Source: Ostreococcus lucimarinus CCE9901 (lineage: Eukaryota; Chlorophyta; Mamiellophyceae; Mamiellales; Bathycoccaceae). From it: DNA of 64,000 nucleotides. The notes beneath the pieces were generated by a model. That model saw nothing but the letters and a program-made list of their open reading frames with translations. It made no database searches and was not told the origin of the DNA. The stretch covers positions 186,001-250,000 of the forward strand of contig NC_009368.1 of assembly GCF_000092065.1 (NCBI RefSeq), in the 5' to 3' direction. Below are positions 56,092-64,000 of this stretch, piece by piece. The position numbers were made by a program, and so were the translations under genes. Within the stretch, counting starts at the first letter, position 1. Each line of letters begins with the position of its first letter.

Positions 56092-58953
56092 ATGTCCACC
56101 GGATGGCTCCGAGGCGTCGTCAAAGCCGTCCCCAGCGGTGATCAAGTCATCATCGCCGCACCGTGCGCGCCAGGGGTGCGTTCGCGCGCCGTACCGACCG
56201 ATTTCGTCGCGCGATGTCGACGCGACGGTTGCCCGATCGCGCGAAACTGACCACTCTCGCGACGATTCTCGCGCTCGCAGGCCCCGCCCGGCGTCGAAAA
56301 AACGCTCACGCTCGCCGGTATCGTCGCGCCGCGTCTCGGTCGCCGCGACGGGTCGAGCGCGGACGAGGCGTTCGCGCGCGAGTCGAGGGCGTCGCTGCGG
56401 CGCGCGCTCGCGGGACGACGCGTGTCGTTTCGCGTCGAGTACGCGGTGGAGTCGATAAATCGCGAGTTCGGCGTCGTGTTCACGGAGAGCGGGGAAAACG
56501 TGAGCGTGATGCAAGTGTCTAAGGGGCTGGCCAAGGTGAAGGCGCCCGGGGGGAACGATCGAGCGGTGGCGAACGCGGAGGAGTTGGAACGACGCGAACT
56601 CGAGGCGCGAGAAGCCGAGGCGGGGATGTGGAGTAAGGATCCCGCGGTGCTCGCGGCGGCGAGTCAGCGAACGGTCGTGCAGGCGATGAAAGCGGAGGAC
56701 GTGCTGGGTGCGTTGCGGATGAAACCGACGCCCGCGGTGGTGGATTACGTGCTGAACGGTGGGACGGTGAAGCTTGTGCTGACGGGGGACGGCGCGACGC
56801 GCGATCAGAATATCACGTTGTCTATCGGTGGGATTTCAGTGCCGTCCGTCGGGCGCAAGGGGGCGAAGAACGAAGATGGGACAGATCAAGGTCCAGAGCC
56901 GTTCGCGCTCGCGGCGAAGCATTTCACGGAGATGGCGCTCCTGCATCGAGACGTGCGGGTGATTTTGGAAGGTCTCGATCGTCGTAATAATTTCATCGGT
57001 TCAATCTTGCCCGCGGACGTGAACGATACGTCGTTCGTGAACGTCGGCGAAGAGTTGTGTCGGCTAGGTCTCGCGCAAGTGCACGAGGCGAGTGCGGCGG
57101 CGTTGATCGGTGGCGCGGCGACGCTTCGCGCGGCGGAGAAGATGGCCAAGGATCAGCAGTTGCGACTTTGGCATGGATACGTCCCGCCAATATCTTCCTT
57201 GAACGCGATGACGACGAAAGTCTTCGATGCCAGAGTAGTAGAAGTCATCAGCGGTGATTGCATTTCCGTGGTGCCGACGTCAGGGCCGGATACGTCTGAG
57301 AGACGAATCAATCTGTCGTCGATTCGGGCGCCTAGAATTTCCAACTCACGAGATGACAAGTCCAATCACGAACCTTGGGCGATAGAGGCAAAAGAGTTTT
57401 TGATCTCGCGTCTGATCGGGCGCACCGTATCGATTAATATGGATTACGCACGCAAGATTGGAGAAGGTGCGAACGAACGAACGTTGCACTTCGCCACGGT
57501 GAAGCTGCCAAACAACAAGACGGGCGGTGACCCGCTCAACGTTTCAGAGATGCTTCTCATGCGCGGTTTCGCGTCGTGCATTCGTCACCGTTCTGAGGAA
57601 GAACGTGCGGCAGACTACGATGAGCTCATCGCGGCGGAAAAGAAGGGCGTGGAGAGCAAAAAGGGAATGCACAACAAGAATCGCGAGGCGCCTGTACACA
57701 GGACGAATGATTTTAGCATCAACGCGCATAAGGCGAAGACGTTTTTGCCGTTTTTGCAACGCGCGGGTAAGTGCGTCGCTATGGTAGACTACGTCGCCGC
57801 TGGACACAAAATTCGAGTTTCAATTCCCAAAGAAGGCGCGGTGATCGCCTTTTGCTTGGCGGGCGTTCGCTGTCCCCAGCGCGACGAGCCGTACGCCGCC
57901 GAGGCGTTGGCGTACACGCGTTCTCGAATTCTTCAGCGAGAGGTGGAAATCGTGGTAGACTCCGTGGATAGAACTGGAATTTTCCTTGGCACCTTATTTG
58001 CGGACAACGGGCGATTAAATCTCGGTGAAGAACTCCTTCGAGCCGGATTAGGAAGCTTGCACCCGGCGTTCCCGGTGGATCGCGTTCACTACGGTCGCGC
58101 GCTCGCGGACATTGAAGCCGCGGCACGGGAAGTCAAGGCTGGTTTATGGAAAGACTGGACCCCTCCGATCGTCGAAGTAGACGGGCCTGAGGATAGTTCG
58201 ACCGGCGAACTCGTGCGAGTCGGCGTCACCGAGTGCGTCGCCGGGGGCCGATTCTTCGTGCAGAAGTTAGATGGGAGTAAGATTCAAGAGGTCACGGACA
58301 AACTCGCCGAGCTTTACGACGGCGTGGACACGAGCAAGCCGCACGATGGCGTGTTCGAACCAAAGCCTGGCGATGCCGTCGCCGCCAAGTTCACCGGAGA
58401 TGACAAGTGGGCGAGAGCCATCGTCACCGCGAAGCGCGTCGGTGATAAGCCCGTCAGCGTCTTCTACTGCGACTTTGGCAACGTCGAGGACATCGGTTTC
58501 AATCGTCTTCGACCTTTGAAGGATCCAACGGTCACCACAGTTGCTATCCCACCCATGGCCAACTTCTGCGCGCTTTCCTTCCTCAAGATTCCTCGCATCG
58601 ATTCCGATTACGGCTACGCCGCCGCTTCGCACGTCGGCAAACTCATCTCTGGCCAGGCTTTCCACGCCCGAATCGACGCCCGCGATCGTTTCCCCACCAC
58701 AAAACCATGGGAAATCGACGCACAGCCCGCGTTCTCGCTCACATTATTCCCCGACGCCAACGCTCGCGCCGCTGAATCCGTCGCCCTCGACCTCCTTCGC
58801 GCCGGCTTTGCGCGCGTCCACCGCCGCGCCGCCGCCCGTCGTCTCGATCGCGACGTCTTCGACGCCATGGTCGACGCCCAGGAGTCCGCGCGTCGCGCGA
58901 GGGTCGGTCAGTGGGAGTACGGCGACGTCGATTCCGACGACGACGCGTCTTAG
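56092..58953 (+). CDS. TSN1: Tudor staphylococcal nuclease (TSN/SND1)
   Basis: TSN is a multifunctional RNA-binding nuclease of stress granules and RNA decay. Exon 1 (56092-56175, MSTGWLRGVVKAVPSGDQVI then IAAPCAPG) and exon 2 (56281-58953) are joined across a 105-nt intron with GTGCGT donor, ACTGAC branch and CAG acceptor. The protein has 918 residues. Four SN-like OB domains follow one another; repeat 1 continues as LAGIVAPRLGRR and SFRVEYAVESINREFG, repeat 3 has VFDARVVEVISGDCISVVPT, repeat 4 GHKIRVSIPKEGAVIAFCLA. The Tudor domain is near 722-775 (KPGDAVAAKFTGDDKWARA, FYCDFGNVEDI). A partial fifth SN domain ends the protein. Length and order are standard. Confidence 0.95.
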
Positions 58954-59104
58954 CCTTGTAATCGCGTTCGCGTCTCCCGTCGCGTTTGAACGCGCCGCGC
59001 AGGCCGCGCCAAAACCCTGTTCTGGATAAGAAAAGCGAACAACGACGCGCGCGCGCCGCACACCGCGTCGCGCGACGCCGCCCGTCGGCGCGCACACGAC
59101 GACG

Positions 59105-60565
59105 ATGCACTCGCACGCGATGCGCGCGCGCGCGCCGCGCCCGCGCGCGAGCTCGCGCGCGTCGACGCTCGAAAGCGCGCGCCGAGGCCGATGCGACGGG
59201 ACGGGACGACGCGCGCTCGGACGCGTCGCGCGAAGCGCGAAGCGCGGCGACGGCGTCGCGACGCGCGCGCAGGGCGACGTCGACCTGCTGAATCACCTGG
59301 GAAAGAAGCGCGTGGTGATCACGGGGATGGGGGCGGTGACGGCGCACGGGGACGACGTGGATGAGATGTACGAAAAGCTGTGCCGAGGGGAGAGCGCGAT
59401 CGCGACGATCGATAAATGGGACACCGGAGAGATCGGAACGAAGTTCGCGGGGGAGATAAAAGCGTTCGATTGTGGGGATTATATGAATAAAAAGATGGCG
59501 CGCAGGGTGGATCCGTACATTGCGTACATGATCGTCGCGGCGAAGCGAGCGCTGGAGTCGGCAAAGGTGAACTGGAACGACGAGTCGGGGGAACATTACG
59601 TCGATAAAGCGTTGAGTGGATGTCTGATTGGTAGTGCGATGGGGGGGATGCAAACATTCGCGACGGCCACGGAGAATCTCGTGACGCAGGGACACAGAAA
59701 GATGAACCCGTTTTGCATTCCGTTTGCGATTACGAATATGGGAAGCGCGCTGACGGCGATGGATATTGGATTCATGGGGCCGAATTATTCGATCGCGTCC
59801 GCGTGTGCGACGGGCAACTTTTGCATCTTGAATAGCATCATGCACATTCAAAACGGAGAGGCGAACTTGATGCTCGCCGGGGCGAGCGACGCGGCTGTCA
59901 TTCCCATCGGTATGGCGGGTTTCTCCGCGGCGAAGGCGTTGAGCACGCGCAACGATGACCCCGCGGCGGCTTCGAGACCGTGGGACGCGAACCGAGACGG
60001 ATTCGTTATGGGTGAAGGTGCGGGCGTTCTCGTACTCGAATCTTTGGAAAGCGCATTGGCGCGCGGTGCGCCCATCGTAGCTGAAGTTTTGGGCGGGTTT
60101 GCGACGTGTGACGCTCACCACATGACTGAGCCTCGACCGGATGGCGTGGGCGTCAACTTTGCCATCGACAAGGCGCTCGAGATGACTGGCGTGAAGGCGG
60201 AAGATGTCAACTACATCAACGCTCACGCCACGTCCACGCCGGCCGGCGATATGGCGGAACTCCGTGTGTTGCAAAAGAAGTTCAAGGCGTCGGGGGCGAA
60301 GATTAATAGCACCAAGAGCTTGATCGGGCACTTGCTCGGCGCAGCTTCCGCCGTCGAAGCCGTCGTATGCATCAAAGCCATCACTAGCGGCGAAGTTCAC
60401 CCCAACAAGAACCTCGAAACCCCAGATGAAGGCGTTGACACCTCGATGTTGGTTGGCACAACGAGAGAAAAGCTCGACGTGAAGGTTGCTTTGTCCAATT
60501 CTTTTGGCTTTGGCGGGCATAACTCGGCGGTCCTGTTCGCTCCGTACAAGCCTAAACGCTCGTAA
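59105..60565 (+). CDS. 3-oxoacyl-[ACP] synthase I/II (KAS), plastid
   Basis: KAS condenses malonyl-ACP with acyl-ACP in plastid fatty-acid synthesis. The 486-residue precursor has an Arg/Ala/Ser transit peptide of about 65 residues, then KKRVVITGMGAVTAHGDDVD. Active-site residues are present: Cys234 in SIASACATGNFCILN, His in NYINAHATSTPAGD, Lys and His in STKSLIGHLLGAASAVEAV, and the terminal SNSFGFGGHNSAVLF. Length after the leader (about 420) fits KAS I or II. Features such as GSAMGGMQTFATATENL do not let me choose between them by eye. The ATG at 59105 is in frame with the leader. It is convergent with the P-type ATPase gene. Confidence 0.94.
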   Translation: MHSHAMRARAPRPRASSRASTLESARRGRCDGTGRRALGRVARSAKRGDGVATRAQGDVDLLNHLGKKRVVITGMGAVTAHGDDVDEMYEKLCRGESAIATIDKWDTGEIGTKFAGEIKAFDCGDYMNKKMARRVDPYIAYMIVAAKRALESAKVNWNDESGEHYVDKALSGCLIGSAMGGMQTFATATENLVTQGHRKMNPFCIPFAITNMGSALTAMDIGFMGPNYSIASACATGNFCILNSIMHIQNGEANLMLAGASDAAVIPIGMAGFSAAKALSTRNDDPAAASRPWDANRDGFVMGEGAGVLVLESLESALARGAPIVAEVLGGFATCDAHHMTEPRPDGVGVNFAIDKALEMTGVKAEDVNYINAHATSTPAGDMAELRVLQKKFKASGAKINSTKSLIGHLLGAASAVEAVVCIKAITSGEVHPNKNLETPDEGVDTSMLVGTTREKLDVKVALSNSFGFGGHNSAVLFAPYKPKRS

Positions 60566-60662
60566 ACGACGCTTGATAATGTTATAAGAACTAGTCACCT
60601 GAATCACCGAACGTTCCTTCGTGCGTGCGCTTATATTTGATTGCCTAACGTATTGCAAATTG

Positions 60663-63600
60663 CTAAAAAATCAAATCAAGACCAAATACGGCGCTGATGA
60701 CAAATAATACACCGAAGGCGAGCGCGACGGCGCTCGATCCACGAGCGATATAGCTCACAAACTTGGGATTATTCTTCTCCAACGCTGCCGTACCCGCACC
60801 AATGCAGTACGTGTACGTCCCCATGGCGATAATGGTTCCGATGAAGAACGTCGCCAAAAAAGAAATCGCCTCGACGCGAGGGAGCGCCAGGGCAGGTAAA
60901 AGCAGAAACAATGAATCCGGTTGTAATCCATGGATGGTGCCAGTAATATACGTCCATGAGATGAAGCTGCTATCGCGCTTCGCGGGCACATCGCTCCCAT
61001 GCGAGTGCGAATGCGAGTGTGAGTGTGAGTGTGAATGTGAGTGCGAGTGACCGCCCATGCTTTCCCAAAAGCCAATAGCGCCAATAATAATGAGCGTCAA
61101 ACCGACGATTCCTTGTCCAAACTGACCGATAACTTCCAAGTTGAGCGGTAATTTATCCCTCAAAGCGATGAAAATACATCCAAATAAAATTTGACCCGTG
61201 TTATGCCCGAGCCCCCAAAGCGCGCCCATCAACGCGTTTTGCGCTCTGCTCGGTCCCACTGTCAGTGGCGTGAGTGCCGCTAAGTGGTCTGGCCCCGTGA
61301 GCGTGTGCAAGCAACCGGCTAATAGACCAGCCCATGCAGACTTAAACGCCGTGATTACGCTCATCCAGTGTGCGACGTGCAAATGTTTGACCCAAATGGC
61401 AATCGCTTCGCTGCACACCGAGTACGCTGCGCCCAAGCAACAAAACACGGTGAACGTCGTGAGGGCCACGGTAGTACTCTTGGACAACGGCTGTCGCCCG
61501 AACGTGACAAGCAAACGCACTGAGTTCATCGCCACCATGAGGGTCGCGCCTTCGTGCAGCAATACCGCCAACCATAGCGGAAACGCGCCGAAGAGAGCGG
61601 GAATAGCTGACCCCAAGATTGATACCACGGCGAGTGCGATGTTTTGTCGTAAAGTGCGTCGCGTGCGCTCGGCGATGGAAAACAGCTCTGGTAATTGAGA
61701 GATGCCTCCTTCGTCTTTAGTGAGCAACAGTACATCCGCCGCACTCGCGGCGGCATCGCTCGGCGTCGACGCGATGGCGACGCCGACATCCGCGGCGGCG
61801 AGCGCTGGGGCATCGTTGATACCATCGCCAACCATGGCCACGCGAGGATATTGCTTGGATTTCACGCGCTCTCGCATTGATTCAACCAGTGCAAGCTTTT
61901 GAGACGGAGTCAATCCGGCGTGTACGTCTTCCGGTTTCAACTTGATCTCCTCAGCCATGGCTATGGCGCTCGTCTTGTTGTCGCCCGTGAGCATGGCCAA
62001 CTCCATACCCGTCGAGTCGCTCGCCACCTCCCACCATCTCCGTCGGCACTTGCCAGTACGCAGGGACTCGATGGCATCGGGCGCCTGCAAATTAAGCGTA
62101 TCACTAAACCTAAACAGCGCCGGGCTTTCGCCCTCAATCGCGAGCACAGAGAGCACTTCGCCCTCTTGCGCGATGACCTCGGCGGAGCATTCCGCAGCGC
62201 CAGTGTTACACAGCTCGAGCGCAAACTCGGAGCTACCGAATCGCGCACGCTTGCCGTCGATCGTGCCTTCCACACCACTCCCCGCGATGACTTTGTAATC
62301 CGTCACGGGACCGACGTCTGGCAAAATGATCCCCCGCGCCGCTTGCGTCACCGCGGCGGCAATCGGGTGGGACGAACCGCGTTCGAGGCTCAGCGCGTAC
62401 GCCAGAGCCTTGACTGACGCGCTCGGAGCAGTGTCGTGTTGCGCACCGTCTTCAAATTGTGTGATATTCGTGCAGCTCATTTGCCCCGTCGTGATGGTTC
62501 CCGTCTTATCGAGCGCCACCGCGCCGACTTCGGCCAAAGCGTCGAGAGTCAAGCCGCCTCGAATGAGCACACCTCGCCGAGCCATGGCCCCGATGGCCGC
62601 CACGTACACGAGCGGCGACATCAACAATGCACACGGCGCTGCGGAGGATAAAAACGCAAAGCTGCGATACATGGCACCGCCGCGACCCAAAAATGGAATC
62701 CCGAGCACCATCGGCGCCGCGGCCATGGTAATAAAGGTGATGGCCAATATCGCCTTACTGTAGCGGTCTCCTATGCTATCGATCAATCGTGAGACTTTCG
62801 GACGACGCCGCTGCGCAGCCTCGGTGAGTCGCGCGATTCGCGCCGGTGTGCTCTCCTCGCTCGATCTCAAGCTCTTCACCACGAGCACGCCGTCGGTGTT
62901 CATCGCGCCGGCGGGAATCTCATCGCCGTATCTCTTCATCACCGGCAAAGCCTCACCGGTGATGTGTTGAATGCTCACTAACGCGCTGCCGTGGACAACC
63001 ATACCATCCAACGGCACTTGCTGTCCAGCCTTGACGAAAATCATCGTCCCAACGTCGACGTCCGCCGCGGGCATCTCTCGGAGCGTCGTCAAATCCGGCG
63101 TCCCATCGGCGAGCAACTGCACGACGTCCGCCGTCGTGGGCACCGTGCCCCACAACGCCTTCAAATCCCCCCGAGCGTGCAGCGTCAATCGATCCTCCAC
63201 GAAGTGCGCCAGGGCGAAGAGCACCAAGAGCAGCGCGCCCTCCATCGCGCACCCCAAGAGCACGGTGCCGAACACGGCCAACGTCGTGAGCACGTGAATG
63301 TTCACGTTCCCCACCGCGAGCTCGTACGTCACGTCCACAAACTCGGGCGTCCCCGCCAACACGTAAACCAGAATCGTGCACACCCGACTGACGTTCGCCG
63401 CCATCGTCGTCTCCACCAATCCGCCGCCGCCGACGTGCGTCGCCACGTGCGCCGCCCCCGCGACGAGAAACAGCGCCCACGACACCACCGCCACCGCCGC
63501 GTTCCCGCGCAGGAAATCCGCCACCGCGTGCAAACCAGTGGCGTTAAACATCGCATCCAGCGCCCTCTCCGTGCGTCCGCGCGGTGCAAACTCCCCGGAG

Positions 63601-63881
63601 CTCGTCGCCGCCATCATCCCCGCCTGCGACACGAACTCGTCCTCGTCCGCGCTCATCGCGCCGTCCATCGCCCGCGCGCCCCGCGCCTTACCGCACGAGT
63701 GCCCACAACACGAGTGAAATTCCCCACCGTGCGCCCGCGCGCGCTCGAAACCGCGTCGACCGCCTTCCCCGCGCGTCCGCGTCCCGCGTCCCGCGTCCAC
63801 CCTCGCGAACCTCCCCCCCCGCGCCCCCACGACGCGCGCGCGCTCGCGATTCGACGCCGCGCGCGCGCTCGACGCGTCCAT
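60663..63881 (-). CDS. HMA1-type P1B heavy-metal ATPase fused to NicO/UreH-like transporter domain
   Basis: One uninterrupted 1072-residue frame. Residues 1-800 are a P1B ATPase of the HMA1 type. There is a Cys/His patch near the N-terminus (HSCCGHSCGK), membrane helices NVNIHVLTTLAVFGTVLLG, and the TM6 metal motif, which reads AAPCALL (Cys417) where HMA1 has SPC. Phosphorylation Asp458 is in DKTGTITTGQM. SSHPIAAAV, LTGDNKTSA and GDGINDAPAL follow. From about residue 850 a second membrane domain begins: GLLAGCLHTLTGPDHLAALT, GALWGLGHNTGQILFG, a (His-Ser) repeat near 944-958, then GTIHGLQPDSLFLLLPALAL. This matches plant plastid NicO/UreH-like Ni/Co transporters. Plastid metal (Cu, Zn, Ni or Co) handling is inferred. 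Confidence 0.92.
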   Translation of the reverse strand: MDASSARAASNRERARVVGARGGRFARVDAGRGTRTRGEGGRRGFERARAHGGEFHSCCGHSCGKARGARAMDGAMSADEDEFVSQAGMMAATSSGEFAPRGRTERALDAMFNATGLHAVADFLRGNAAVAVVSWALFLVAGAAHVATHVGGGGLVETTMAANVSRVCTILVYVLAGTPEFVDVTYELAVGNVNIHVLTTLAVFGTVLLGCAMEGALLLVLFALAHFVEDRLTLHARGDLKALWGTVPTTADVVQLLADGTPDLTTLREMPAADVDVGTMIFVKAGQQVPLDGMVVHGSALVSIQHITGEALPVMKRYGDEIPAGAMNTDGVLVVKSLRSSEESTPARIARLTEAAQRRRPKVSRLIDSIGDRYSKAILAITFITMAAAPMVLGIPFLGRGGAMYRSFAFLSSAAPCALLMSPLVYVAAIGAMARRGVLIRGGLTLDALAEVGAVALDKTGTITTGQMSCTNITQFEDGAQHDTAPSASVKALAYALSLERGSSHPIAAAVTQAARGIILPDVGPVTDYKVIAGSGVEGTIDGKRARFGSSEFALELCNTGAAECSAEVIAQEGEVLSVLAIEGESPALFRFSDTLNLQAPDAIESLRTGKCRRRWWEVASDSTGMELAMLTGDNKTSAIAMAEEIKLKPEDVHAGLTPSQKLALVESMRERVKSKQYPRVAMVGDGINDAPALAAADVGVAIASTPSDAAASAADVLLLTKDEGGISQLPELFSIAERTRRTLRQNIALAVVSILGSAIPALFGAFPLWLAVLLHEGATLMVAMNSVRLLVTFGRQPLSKSTTVALTTFTVFCCLGAAYSVCSEAIAIWVKHLHVAHWMSVITAFKSAWAGLLAGCLHTLTGPDHLAALTPLTVGPSRAQNALMGALWGLGHNTGQILFGCIFIALRDKLPLNLEVIGQFGQGIVGLTLIIIGAIGFWESMGGHSHSHSHSHSHSHSHSHGSDVPAKRDSSFISWTYITGTIHGLQPDSLFLLLPALALPRVEAISFLATFFIGTIIAMGTYTYCIGAGTAALEKNNPKFVSYIARGSSAVALAFGVLFVISAVFGLDLIF
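61000..61049 (-). repeat. Hexanucleotide repeat encoding a (His-Ser) tract
   Basis: About eight CAY-TCN codon pairs lie in the loop of the NicO-like domain. Third bases vary, so the repeat is old enough to have diverged and may be kept by selection as a metal-binding loop. His-rich loops are normal in nickel and cobalt permeases. Confidence 0.85.
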
Positions 63882-64000
63882 CCGCGCGCTCGCGCGCGTC
63901 CGGTCGCATCTGTCTCGCGCGCGCGTCCCCGTCGCCGCCCCCGTCGCCGTCGCCGCGCGCGCGACAACGATGCGCGTCGCCGTCGTCGCGCGTCCGCGCG
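63882..64000. other. Window end, upstream of the ATPase gene
   Basis: CpG-rich sequence, presumably the ATPase promoter and possibly a divergent neighbour beyond the edge. No gene is supportable. Confidence 0.4.

Noticed and set aside
58739-60658. 639-codon minus-strand frame opposite TSN and KAS
   Set aside because: His/Arg-rich composition, covers two well-supported genes on the other strand, no start context and no recognisable domain.

Overview
The window looks like nuclear DNA from a very compact green alga of the Mamiellales (Ostreococcus-like picoeukaryote). This is inferred from the gene content: RbcX, SQD2, a thylakoid PsbP-like protein, plastid KAS, CDPK, plant-type FolD, cytosolic RPL5 and RPL27A, TFIIH, KEOPS, 3R-MYB, LIN9/ALY and ARID. 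The packing points the same way, with about 40 genes in 64 kb and gaps often of 30-150 bp. The DNA is GC-rich, so most long antisense frames are shadows. About eleven genes carry short introns, nearly all close to the 5' end. These have GTGCGN or GTACGT donors and an almost invariant ACTGAC branch site. No tRNA, rRNA, CRISPR, transposon or virus-derived gene was recognised.

Layout. 0-9 kb: a 5'-truncated coiled-coil protein (CCDC146/MBO2-like), a small plastid membrane protein, a Nudix hydrolase divergent from RPA1, and a CRAL-TRIO membrane protein. 9-15.6 kb: RbcX (frameshifted in this sequence), an SQD2 sulfolipid synthase fused to a VTT/DedA-type membrane domain, a small frameshifted hypothetical, ATG101 and a GT25-like type II membrane protein. 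15.7-19.6 kb: three ribosomal-protein genes (RPL5, a three-exon organellar bL9, RPL27A). 19.7-31 kb: a TMCO1-like protein, CDPK, FolD, HELQ-type helicase, PsbP-like protein, PDE12-like nuclease and NRAMP. 31-38.4 kb: LIN9/ALY, a YeeE/YedE-type sulfur transporter, a small plastid protein, a spinster-like MFS carrier and S-formylglutathione hydrolase. 38.4-44 kb: a minus-strand run of class III ADH, TFB5, RluA-type pseudouridine synthase, GST and ABC1K. 44-53 kb: a small membrane protein, an EXS-domain protein, ARL8, PCC1, a RUNKEL/ULK4-like kinase with a broken DFG motif, 3R-MYB and bZIP. 53-64 kb: an ARID-Tudor-like-SAM protein, Tudor-SN, KAS, and an HMA1-type P1B ATPase fused to a NicO/UreH-like nickel/cobalt transporter domain.

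How genes relate. SFGH and class III ADH, successive enzymes of glutathione-dependent formaldehyde oxidation, sit tail to tail 54 bp apart. 3R-MYB and LIN9 are both candidate DREAM/MuvB components. Several proteins serve the plastid (RbcX, SQD2, PsbP-like, KAS, HMA1 fusion, YedE). The two intact-frame domain fusions, P1B-ATPase with NicO and SQD2 with VTT, are the most unusual content. Gene models with introns were built by eye from splice signals, frame phase and family alignment from memory, without transcript data.
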